Assembly: GCA_913043805.1 (NCBI GenBank)
Contig: CAJWMX010000002.1
Location: forward strand, 1 to 26,610
DNA: 26,610 nucleotides
Reading direction: 5' to 3'
Source: an uncultured Acidobacteriota bacterium
GTDB lineage: Bacteria; Acidobacteriota; Vicinamibacteria; Vicinamibacterales; UBA8438
Position 1 is the stretch's first letter, and the number at the start of each line of letters is the position of its first letter. A model generated the notes under the pieces. The model was not told the DNA's origin. It saw only the letters and a program-made list of their open reading frames with translations, and did no database searches. Below are positions 7,476 to 15,383 of the stretch, piece by piece. Both the position numbers and the translations under genes were made by a program.

Positions 7476-8483
7476 GTGTCGCAGCCGGACGATCTCGCGG
7501 CCAGCCTGGGCCTGGCCGCGGTCCTCATACGCCGCGCGCGAGTCGACAGTGACGCCGGTCTGGCCATCGAGGCGGAACAGATCGTGCGGAGGGCGCTGGA
7601 ATGGGCACCCTCGGACTACAGCGCCAGACAGATGCTAGCCGCCGTACTGCTCTCGCAGCACCGGTTCCGCGATGCGATCGCCGTGGCGGATGGCACGCGG
7701 CGAGAGCAGCCGCGGGACCCGTGGAACTAAGGGCTCTAGGGCGACGTGAGACTGGAACTTGGAGACTACGCCGCAGCGTGGAACGACTATAACCGGATGG
7801 TCACTCTCCGCCCGGACGCGCAGTCCTATGCGCGTGTCGCCCACGCGCTCGAGCTACGAGGCGAGAGCGAACCGGCGCTTCGTGTCCTCGAGATGGCCAG
7901 GGAGGCGACAAGCGCGCACGACCCCGAAGCGCTGGCCTGGATCCACAGTCCGCTTGGGGCACTGCTGCTCTCGCTTGGCCGCGTCGACGACGCGGAACGT
8001 GAGCTCGACCGGGCGGACCTGCTGTTCCCGGCTCATCCCTACGTGCGGGCCGAACAGCTCGATCTGGCCGTGCAGGCGGGCCGCTTCGACACGGCCCGCT
8101 CGCTGGCCGAGTCGCTGTTCGCCGACACCGAAAGCCCCGAGGTGGCTGCGGTCCTCGGCGACCTGCATGCCAGCGCCGAACGAAAGGAACGGGCGCACGA
8201 GTATTACCAGCGGGCGATCGAGCTGGAGCGGGACGGCTGGCAGTGGGAAGAGCGGCAGCCGGCCGCGCTGGCCCGGATGCTGGCAGAGAGAGATCTGCTC
8301 CCGGACGCCGCCGTGGCACTGGCCGAGGAAGGATTCAGAACCCGCCAGGACATCCACTCCGCCGACGCCCTGGCCTGGGCCTACTTCCGGGTCGGGCGGC
8401 TCGAGGACGCGGCTGCGGCGTCTGCCCGGGCGCTCCGCACCGGCAGCCGCCATCGGGCGGTGCGCTACCACGCCGGCGCCATC
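7461..8483 (+). pseudogene. Degenerate tetratricopeptide-repeat (TPR) protein gene
   Basis: The reading frame encodes at least seven TPR-like helical pairs, for example SARQMLAAVLLSQHRFRDAI, LELGDYAAAWNDYNRMV, ALAWIHSPLGALLLSLGRV and ADALAWAYFRVGRLEDAA. It is interrupted by TAA at 7728-7730 and TAG at 7737-7739, after which the same frame resumes. A one-base loss followed by a one-base gain would restore a normal N-Y-G-A-L-G-D-V turn there. The N-terminus (expected signal peptide and first repeat) is missing where the gene abuts the opposite-strand cupredoxin remnant. The C-terminus stops matching after YHAGAI near 8483, and the frame then runs by chance into the sigma factor gene. It resembles exported TPR proteins of Acidobacteriota of unknown function. 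Confidence 0.75.
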
Positions 8484-8561
8484 CCCCATCGCAGGCGCGC
8501 CCGGCCTCATTGCGGTTCCAGGTTCGGAGTAACATCTCTTGACCGAGTCGGTCCGTCCCGA

Positions 8562-8582
8562 CGCCCGCCATCGGCGGGGGCG
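8562..8582. other. GC-rich hairpin upstream of the ECF sigma gene
   Basis: CGCCCGCC (8562-8569), a three-base loop (ATC) and GGCGGG(GG)CG form a compact stem of six to eight pairs. It lies 25 bases before the sigma factor start and after the truncated TPR gene. No T-run follows, so it is at best a weak terminator or a 5' leader structure. Confidence 0.35.
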
Positions 8583-8606
8583 GGCGGGTCCGGCTCGCGA
8601 CCTTCC

Positions 8607-9206
8607 ATGCTGCTCGGAGCCCTGATCGACGACACCGGCGCCACCGCGCCCGCCGAGCGCGTGCGTGACCGAGAGACGGTGCAACGCGTGGCCGAGGGCG
8701 ACGCCGCGGCGCTGGCTGACATCTACGACCAGCACGGTCGAGCCGTCTTTGGCCTGGCACTGCGGGTGCTCGAGAACCAGGGCGACGCCGAGGACGTGGT
8801 ACAGGAAGTGTTCGCCCAGGCCTGGTCGCAAGCGCGACGCTACGACGCCGAACGTGGTTCGGTCGCCGCCTGGCTCCTGATGATCGCGCGCAGCCGAGCC
8901 ATCGATCGGCTCCGAGCCAGACGTACGCGGCCAGACGCCACGCCCTCGGCGGCCGAACAGGCGCTGGTCGAGCTGCCGGACACCGCGCTCGCGGTCGACC
9001 AGCTGGTGGCGTCGGCCGAGTCGGCGGCCCGTCTCCGGCAGGCGCTGACCGCGTTGCCCTATCTCCAGCGGGTCGCGATCGAGCTCGCGTACTTCGAAGG
9101 CCTGACCCACACCGAGATCGCGGCACGGCTGGAGCAGTCGTTGGGCACGATCAAGGCGAGGATCCGAACCGGGCTTCACCGCCTTCGAGAGGCGCTGACC
9201 GAATGA
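8607..9206 (+). CDS. ECF-family RNA polymerase sigma factor (SigK/RskA-type pair)
   Basis: A 199-residue extracytoplasmic-function sigma factor. Region 2 is seen in LADIYDQHGRAVFGLALRV through GDAEDVVQEVFAQAW and AWLLMIARSRAIDRLRARR. Region 4 is LPYLQRVAIELAYFEGLTH and the helix-turn-helix TEIAARLEQSLGTIKARI. The frame is open upstream into the TPR remnant, but the real start is almost certainly ATG 8607: the domain begins about 20 residues later and the text before it is low-complexity. It overlaps the anti-sigma gene by ATGA (9203-9206), the usual coupling of such pairs. It presumably directs an envelope or oxidative stress regulon; the targets cannot be seen here. Confidence 0.93.
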   Translation: MLLGALIDDTGATAPAERVRDRETVQRVAEGDAAALADIYDQHGRAVFGLALRVLENQGDAEDVVQEVFAQAWSQARRYDAERGSVAAWLLMIARSRAIDRLRARRTRPDATPSAAEQALVELPDTALAVDQLVASAESAARLRQALTALPYLQRVAIELAYFEGLTHTEIAARLEQSLGTIKARIRTGLHRLREALTE

Positions 9207-10081
9207 GCGACCCGCAGCACGAACCGTACGACGGCCTGGCGACGCTGTATGCGATGGGGGCGCTCAACGCGAGGGAGCGGACCGCCTTCGAGTCGCACCT
9301 CGAGGTCTGTCGTGCCTGTGTGGACGCGGTGACCACGCTCCTGCCGGTCAGCCACGGGCTCGCCCACGCCGCCCCTCCGGTCGAACCGCCAGAATCCCTG
9401 CGGGCTCGCGTGCTGCAGTCGGCTACCGGGGAGGACGCGTCACCGCTCGTGCCCGACCGCGAGACCCTGGACGCGATGTTCACGTCGATCGAGGAACCGG
9501 ACGCGCCGACCGTCCACGTCGCGGAGCCAGCCAAGAGCGGACCGGGCGCGCTCTTCTGGATCGCCGCGACCCTGCTGCTCGCGGCCGCCGGCGCGGTCGG
9601 GTGGTATGTGGCCGAGCTGGACCGGCGGGTGACGGATCTACGCGCGGCGGTCGACGCCGCCAACGCCCTGACCGAGCAGGCAAACACCTCGCTGGCGCTC
9701 GCGCGCACCCAGGCCAACGAACGCGATGTCGTGCTCACGATTCTCGCCGGCACCGATGTGGAACGCCTCGAGCTGGATGGGCAACCGATTGCGCCCCGAG
9801 CACGCGCGCGGGTGCTCTGGGACACGGACCGACGGATGGTGTTCCTGGCCTCGGATGTACCGGCCCTGGCGGCGGGGGACGTCTATCAACTGTGGTTCGT
9901 GTTGCCCGACGGACCAGCCAGCGCGGCGCTCGTGGAACCGGATGGGACGGGGAGCGTGACCACGCTGGTCGACGTGCCCGACACGATCCCGCTCCCGGTC
10001 ACCATGGCGGTCACCGTGGAGCCGGACGGCGGCATGCCCGCCCCCACCGGCGACATCTACCTCCTCGGCCAGGTCAACTAG
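9203..10081 (+). CDS. Anti-sigma factor, zinc-binding domain plus RskA-like C-terminal domain
   Basis: A 292-residue single-pass membrane protein that should hold the preceding sigma factor inactive. Residues 1-45 form a zinc-binding anti-sigma (ZAS) module with His32-x3-Cys36-x2-Cys39. A transmembrane helix lies at about residues 115-137 (LFWIAATLLLAAAGAVGWYV), followed by a short coiled coil. The periplasmic part, from about residue 175, has the RskA/anti-sigma-K look: GTDVERLELDG, DRRMVFLASDVPAL, YQLWFVLPDG and a late MAVTVEPDGG. It is translationally coupled to the sigma gene. The intact metal motif suggests redox or zinc sensitivity, but not every ZAS protein is redox-responsive. Confidence 0.92.
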   Translation: MSDPQHEPYDGLATLYAMGALNARERTAFESHLEVCRACVDAVTTLLPVSHGLAHAAPPVEPPESLRARVLQSATGEDASPLVPDRETLDAMFTSIEEPDAPTVHVAEPAKSGPGALFWIAATLLLAAAGAVGWYVAELDRRVTDLRAAVDAANALTEQANTSLALARTQANERDVVLTILAGTDVERLELDGQPIAPRARARVLWDTDRRMVFLASDVPALAAGDVYQLWFVLPDGPASAALVEPDGTGSVTTLVDVPDTIPLPVTMAVTVEPDGGMPAPTGDIYLLGQVN

Positions 10082-10082
10082 C

Positions 10083-10185
10083 TGTTTCTTGCCGACACGG
10101 GCGCGTGGCGGCGTTGCTGCGTCGGTCACGCGCCACCAGCATGCTCCCGCCTTGCGCCTTGCCACACACCCGTCTCGACAAGAAA
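10083..10185. repeat. Long imperfect inverted repeat between convergent genes
   Basis: The arm starting GTTTCTTG at 10083 and the arm ending CAAGAAAC at 10185 pair over about 26 positions with four mismatches. Three of these become G-U wobbles if the minus strand is transcribed, leaving one true mismatch. Inside lies a second perfect 8-bp stem, GGCGCGTG (10100-10107) with CACGCGCC (10127-10134), which competes with the outer stem. It fills almost the whole gap between the anti-sigma gene and the convergent DUF1501 pseudogene. It could be a bidirectional terminator without a T-run, or a decayed MITE/REP-like element. No second copy was seen in the window. Confidence 0.6.
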
Positions 10186-10208
10186 CCTGCGGCAACTGTC
10201 GCCGACGC

Positions 10209-11466
10209 TTACACGAAATCGATAGAGGGATTTCGGAAGTCGGCGCCGAGGATGCCGACCGAGCTGGCTCCGAGCCAGTTGTCGATCACATGCGCATAGA
10301 CCGAGCGGAAATCGATCTCGTGACGGACGTCGCGACCGCTGTTCTCGAGGTCGGGATTGTCCGGCGTGTCGTCGAGCAGCGCGGCCGTTCCATAGAGCCC
10401 CCCGGAGACCGCGCCCCCATCGCCATCATCAATCCGCCCACGCCGTGATCGGTACCGGCGCTCCCGTTCTCGGACACGCGACGGCCGAACTCGGAGAACA
10501 GCAGCACCAGGGTGTCTGAGAGCAGCCCCTGGTTGGCGAGATCGGTGTAGAACGACGACATCGCGGCGGCGAGCGTGGAGAGCAGCCCGCCGTAGGTGCC
10601 GTCGACGGTGCCCTGGCTGGCATAGGTGTCGTATCCGCCGGTCTGCACCCAGAACACTTTCGTCCCGACCTCGGTGGCCATCGCGCCGGCGACCGCCTGA
10701 AGCGCCTGCCCCAGACCGCTGGTGGGATAGGTCACCGTGGGAGCATAGGCGGCAACCGCCGCCACCCTGTCCAGGGTGGCAAGCGCGGCCTGGGCGGTCG
10801 AGTTCACGAAGTTCAGCTGCGGCTGTCCCACGGGCACATGCGACGAAATGGCCGAGGCCGCCGCGACCGAGTAGGTGGCCTCGGCGCCTGCGTTCGGACT
10901 CGAGAAGGCGTAGTCGGACGGACTCGGGATCGAGGGAACGCCGACCTGCGTCGCTTGCAGCGCGTGCGGAAGCAGCCCCGCGGTGTTCCACCCCGTGAGC
11001 GGGTCCACCGGCGCGGCCAGAGTGCCGAGATAACGACCCAGCCAGCCAGGTCCCTGGACGGCCTCCGGGTTGGCAGTCGCCCAGATGTCGGTCCCTTTGA
11101 AGTGCGAACGGCTCGCATCGGCATAGCCGGTCCGTTGAAGGACGGCAAGCCGTCCGCTGTTGAAGATCGATTGCAGCCCACCGAGGTTCGGGTGCAGACC
11201 CTGCGGGCGTCCGGCCGCGTCGCTTCCGATCTGAAGGACGGTGTCGGACTCGACCGCCACCGACGGCCGTCGGGTGTAGTACGCCGGGTCGGTGTAAGGC
11301 ACGAGGGTGCTCAGCGCGTCGTTGCCGCCGCTGATATACAACACCACCAGGTTCCGCCCATGGCGCCCTGGGCGCGCGCCAGGTCGGACAGGAACGCCGG
11401 CGCGGCAAAGCCCACCGTGAAGGCCACGGCGCCGCCCCGCATGAACTGTCGTCGTGTGAACTGCAT
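10209..11466 (-). pseudogene. DUF1501 exported protein gene with two frameshifts
   Basis: The gene starts at ATG 11466, behind a GAGGGA site, with a twin-arginine-like signal (QFTRRQFMRGG, then a hydrophobic stretch ending DLARAQG). The homology then jumps frame near 11357-11359 into NLVVLYISGGNDALSTLVPY through FSEFGRRVSENGSAGTDHG. It jumps again at 10414-10418 into SGGLYGTAALLDDTPDNPDL and the C-terminus ending NPSIDFV. Each jump equals loss of one base, and each lies in a run of G on the coding strand (C on the plus strand). DUF1501 proteins are exported, sulfatase-fold-like and of unknown role, nearly always paired with DUF1800. Here the partner lies 29 bases upstream and is broken too. 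Either a true pseudogene or a product of homopolymer errors. Confidence 0.88.
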
Positions 11467-11495
11467 GGTCGTCCCTCGCCGAGCGCTCGCCACTC

Positions 11496-12620
11496 TCAAA
11501 TGAACTGATACTCGGACGACCCGCCGATGAGATGCGCCAGACCGGCGGCCTTGGCGCGTATCTGCGCGTACTCCCCGGTCCACGGCCAGCCTGCGGCGAG
11601 ATAGTTGAGCAGGTCACCGGTCACCTGGCTGTCATAGGCGGGCCCACCGAGCCGCTCCACCATGAAGGCGAGCAGACCGTCTGGCGTCGAGGCAAACGGA
11701 TCGGCGGCCTCCTGGAGTCCGTTCGCCTGGTTGGCGGCGAGCGTCGCGGCGAAGTTCATCCTGGCCAGCAGGGTGCCCGTGGAGAACCAGTCGGTCCCCA
11801 GGCGCCAGCCGGACACATCGGGCGGTTCGAACAGGATCTGTCCCATGTTGGCGAGCGGCGTCAGCGCGCTGGCGGCGGAGAACCCGGCCCACCCCACCGA
11901 CTTGATGAGGCGGACGACGTACTCGAGCGGCCAAGATTACTTGGCGTAGTAGCGGTCGGGGCCGGTCCCGCGACGTCGAAGGTTCCAGCCGGTGAATGCG
12001 CGAGCTCCGGCGTAGACGTCGCTCTCGGTGTAGAAGTCGACGCCCATGGTGAACAGCTCCATGAGCTCGCGCGCATAGTTCTCCTGCGGGTTGGCCTTGA
12101 AGTTCGTGTCTCCGTCCAACCACGCCACCATCGCCGGATCCTGCGAGACCGCGATGAGCAAATCGCGGAAGTTCCCGAGTGCGTGCTCGCGAAACAGCTC
12201 GTACTGCCCCTGGAGCTGATTCGGGTCCTCGCTGGGTTTCGCGGCCAGCGCTCGACTCGCGCCGCCCGGGCCGAGCTGTCCGGCCACTTTGCTGAAGCCG
12301 GTCGCGAAGTGGTTGTGCCAGAACAGGGCCATCTTCTCCTGCAGCGGGCGGGTGGTGTGCACCATCCGGAAGAGCTGGCGCTGTCGGCCATCGGAAATGC
12401 GCGAGTTCGGCTCGAACGGACCTTTCGACGTGGTCCCGAGGTAGCCAGCCGTCCCAAGCAGCGAGTCGACCGTGTCTGGGGTCTGCTCGTAGTCGACAAG
12501 AAAGTCGATGACGGCGGTCAGCGACTGCTGGGACAGTTGCTCGCCCTCGGCTGGCGAGAAACCGAATCCTGCGCGCCGAGCCAGATGCACGATTGCGGGG
12601 TCTACAGCCATCTCTACCAT
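11496..12620 (-). pseudogene. DUF1800 protein gene with in-frame stop and missing middle
   Basis: The first 227 residues are DUF1800: LARRAGFGFSP, ALFWHNHFATGFSK, ENYARELMELFTMGVDFY and ARAFTGWNLRR. They end at a TAA at 11939-11937. The same frame resumes at once with SWPLEYVVRLIKSVGWAGF, then ANMGQILFEPPDVSGWRLG and the usual C-terminus, to TGA at 11496. The region normally lying between GWNLRR and WPLEYVV (roughly 130 residues, including the heme-less, LG-rich middle) is absent, so the gene carries a large internal deletion as well as the stop. The flanking text (RYYAK before, SWPLEYVV after) suggests recombination between similar short sites. Its partner DUF1501 follows on the same strand. 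Confidence 0.85.
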
Positions 12621-12652
12621 GTTAGATAGGGGAGCTGCCGGATCGGTTTAGT

Positions 12653-12687
12653 GGGTTCCCGCCGTGGCGTCCCCTCGACGGGAACCC
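12653..12687 (-). terminator. Stem-loop after the PIG-L gene
   Basis: GGGTTCCCG (12653-12661) and CGGGAACCC (12679-12687) form a perfect 9-bp stem with a 17-base loop. It lies 22 bases beyond the stop of the large PIG-L gene and 33 bases before the DUF1800 start on the same strand. There is no U-tract on either side, so termination would be inefficient or factor-assisted. The position makes it a natural boundary between the two transcription units. Confidence 0.55.
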
Positions 12688-12709
12688 TGACCGTGGACGA
12701 CCGGAAGGT

Positions 12710-15358
12710 TTAGCCGCCGCCTAGGCTGATGAGGTTGGCGAGTAGCTGATAGGCGCCGGGGGTACCCGCGGGAAGCTGGCGCCACAGACCGAGTCCGACG
12801 TAGATCCAACGGCCTTCGCCGTAGGCGGCTTCGACCAGCGCACCCTGCTTGACGCCGGGGTTCGAGGGGAACGTATCGGAGAGTTCGACCAGATCGCGAT
12901 AGGCGGGATCCTTGTCGCCCAGGAAATAGAGCCCCCTCTCCTGCACCCAGCCGTCCCAGGTCGCATTCGTGATCTGGTTCGGGAAACCGAAGACCTGATG
13001 GTCCGGGGTCGCAAGAGTGATGGGAGCCAGTTCGTCGGTCACCCGGTTGCGGCTCACCTGAGCGGGATAGGGCCCGTACTGCGCTTCGTTGAACTCGAAC
13101 TTGTTGTACTGAACGATGAGGGTGCCTCCGTCCTCGACATACCCGAGCAGTCGATCGTTGTAGGCCCGGAGCACGGCGTTGCGTTCATAGGCTCGGACGC
13201 CGGTCACGATGACGTTGAACCGAGCCAGGTCGTCATACGCCAGCTGGTCGTCGGATATGTACTCGAGCGACGCCCCGAGCTGCTCGATGGCAGGCGGCAC
13301 CTCGTCGCCCACCCCGTCCACGTAGCCCACGAGCAGGCCGGGTTCCAGTTCGACGTCGATCACCTGCATCCGGGTCGTGGACCCGTGCACGAGGTGGCGA
13401 CGACCGATGTGGGGATACTCGACGACCTGATAGCCCCGTTCGAACTGCTCGCCCCGGTCGGTCACGACGGCGCCAATCTCGAACTCTCCAGGCGCGACGG
13501 TCGAGGGTGGCTGCACGCTGAAACGAAGCGTCTGGCTCTCGTCTTCACGGGAGAACGTCACCGTGGACTCGTTGGGCGACGATGTCCACCCAGCCGGCAG
13601 GCTGAGCGCGACCGTCCCGGTGGCCGCGTCCCGGCCGCCGTGACGGACGGTCACCCGGACCTCTCGCGCCGTCGGGGCGCCACGCGGAATGATCGCGATG
13701 TCAGGGGTTACCTCGACGGCGAAGCGCGGAACGACCTGCAGTTCCATCCGTTTTTCGCCCGCAAAGATATCGGCGCCATGACGGAAGCGGATCGGCCGCT
13801 CGAGCACAACCCGGCTGGACGCGAAATCTAGCTCGAACGTCGCTCGAAACGGCGTCGGCCGGAACGGCAACCCGAACTCGACGTCCTGGTCGAGCTGGTA
13901 GCGGTCGGCGTCGGCCAGGCGCTCCCAGTGCACGTCGCTCACGGTCGCGGTGGTCGGCACCGACATCGACGCTTCGCAGCGATAGACGGCGCCGGAGGCG
14001 ACTACGTCAGCGCCGCAGACCTGCGGCTCGGCGGTGAGCCCGGTGAATCCGATGTGACGGACGGCCACCGCGTGCTGACCGAAGTTGGCCACCTGCAGGC
14101 CGACCTCGAGCGGCTGCCCGGGTACCACGACCCCATCGGTGGCCAGTGCCTCGAGCTGGAGGTCGTGAACGAGCAGCGCCGCCTGCTCGTACTGGGCCGC
14201 CTTCTGCGCCAGCCGAAAGTCCAGCTCGTAGAGAGCGTCATCGGACAGGCCCATCGCGGCCAGTCCGCTCCGGAGGTTGCGCGCCGCGCCCAGCCCCGCC
14301 AGCACCGCCGTCCGGGTCTGGTCGCGATCACCGCGCTCGAAGGTGTCGAGCGCCGTCCGTCCCTGAGCCGCGAGCGTCGCCAACCCGTCGACGAGGGCCG
14401 CGGGCGGCGTGCCACCGGCGAGAGCCGCCAGCCCGGTGACCGAGGTGTCCACCCCGTCAAACAAGGTCCGCTCTGGGATGTCGGCCTGACCGGGGATGAT
14501 GGTCTCGGCGAGGCGGTAGCGCGACGAGGCTGGTCCCGGCAACCTCACCAGCGGCGACATCCCCTGGCACTTGTGCATGCTTCGCGCGTGGCTGCCAATC
14601 TCGGCGTAGGTTCGTCCCAGGAGCGGATCGAACTCGCCGACCTCCACCGTCGTCATCCGTGGGCCGTCACTTGATGGTCGCCGACCGCCTCGGCCGCCGA
14701 AACCGAAGCCGGCTCTGAAATAGAACTTCTTGGCCTGCCAGGGACGGAGTCCTTCGGCGACCTGCTCGGGGAAACGAGCGGGGTCGCCCGCCGCGAGATA
14801 CGCCTCGCGCGCAAGCACGGCCGACGCCTGATGATGCTGGCCTCCGCCGTCACCGTCAGGACTCATCCCGGAGATGACATCGGGGCGGAGCGTCCGGATC
14901 ATCCGGACGAAGTCGCCCAGGATCTCATCGCGTCCCCAGCGGTCGAACGTCTCGTCCCGGCTGAACGAATAGCCAAAGTCGACGGCTCGCGTGAAGTACT
15001 GCTCGGCGCCATCGAGGCGATGGGCGGCCAGCAGTTCCTCGGTCCGCAACGCGGCCAGCGCATCGAACAGCTCCGACCCGATCTCGTTCTGACCACCGTC
15101 ACCGCGGGTCGCGGTCACCAGCGCCGTCCTGATCCCCTGGCCCTTGGCGAGCAGCGCCAGCACGCTGTTGTTCTCGTCATCGGGGTGGGCGGTGAAGCTG
15201 ATGAACGTGCCGGTCGTGTTGACCTGACGCAGGACCAGCCCCAACTCGGTACGGCCGTGTGTGCGTTCGGCCGGCTGGGCCTCGACACGCGCGAGCAGCG
15301 CGGACACCGCGAGGGCACAGCACACGCCGCCGGCGACGATCCGACCCACTTTTTTCAT
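12710..15358 (-). CDS. Exported PIG-L (LmbE-like) deacetylase-family protein with C-terminal GATase-like domain
   Basis: An 882-residue secreted protein. The start ATG 15358 gives a clear signal peptide (MKKVGRIVAGGVCCALAV, then LLARVEAQ). The zinc motif of PIG-L deacetylases is at residues 58-62 (HPDDE), with the second histidine cluster in DGDGGGQHHQASAV. The middle part holds beta-rich segments of the NPCBM/NEW3 or CARDB kind, for example VEVTPDIAIIPRG and LPAGWTSSPN. From about residue 670 there is a Rossmann-like GATase1/ThuA-type domain: GYVDGVGDEVPPAIEQLG, LARFNVIVTGVRAYERN, GYVEDGGTLIVQYNK. It lies 25 bases after bshA, so it is probably co-transcribed with the bacillithiol genes. A secreted amidase acting on N-acetyl sugars is a family-based inference; the substrate is unknown. 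Confidence 0.85.
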   Translation of the reverse strand: MKKVGRIVAGGVCCALAVSALLARVEAQPAERTHGRTELGLVLRQVNTTGTFISFTAHPDDENNSVLALLAKGQGIRTALVTATRGDGGQNEIGSELFDALAALRTEELLAAHRLDGAEQYFTRAVDFGYSFSRDETFDRWGRDEILGDFVRMIRTLRPDVISGMSPDGDGGGQHHQASAVLAREAYLAAGDPARFPEQVAEGLRPWQAKKFYFRAGFGFGGRGGRRPSSDGPRMTTVEVGEFDPLLGRTYAEIGSHARSMHKCQGMSPLVRLPGPASSRYRLAETIIPGQADIPERTLFDGVDTSVTGLAALAGGTPPAALVDGLATLAAQGRTALDTFERGDRDQTRTAVLAGLGAARNLRSGLAAMGLSDDALYELDFRLAQKAAQYEQAALLVHDLQLEALATDGVVVPGQPLEVGLQVANFGQHAVAVRHIGFTGLTAEPQVCGADVVASGAVYRCEASMSVPTTATVSDVHWERLADADRYQLDQDVEFGLPFRPTPFRATFELDFASSRVVLERPIRFRHGADIFAGEKRMELQVVPRFAVEVTPDIAIIPRGAPTAREVRVTVRHGGRDAATGTVALSLPAGWTSSPNESTVTFSREDESQTLRFSVQPPSTVAPGEFEIGAVVTDRGEQFERGYQVVEYPHIGRRHLVHGSTTRMQVIDVELEPGLLVGYVDGVGDEVPPAIEQLGASLEYISDDQLAYDDLARFNVIVTGVRAYERNAVLRAYNDRLLGYVEDGGTLIVQYNKFEFNEAQYGPYPAQVSRNRVTDELAPITLATPDHQVFGFPNQITNATWDGWVQERGLYFLGDKDPAYRDLVELSDTFPSNPGVKQGALVEAAYGEGRWIYVGLGLWRQLPAGTPGAYQLLANLISLGGG

Positions 15359-15383
15359 GGTGATCCGAGTATACCCCCGGGGC

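Noticed and set aside
8531..8557. ECF-type autoregulated promoter (AAC ... CGTC) before the sigma gene
   Set aside because: The two half-elements are 20 bases apart instead of 16-17, so the match is not convincing.
7854..9179. 441-codon minus-strand open frame
   Set aside because: It is antisense to the TPR remnant and sigma factor, both recognisable; no domain seen in it.
10083..10185. Integron attC site
   Set aside because: The ends are GTTTCTT...AAGAAAC, the opposite orientation to the RYYYAAC...GTTRRRY layout of attC, and no integrase is near.
11532..12629. 365-codon plus-strand open frame
   Set aside because: It is antisense to DUF1800, whose motifs are clear on the other strand.
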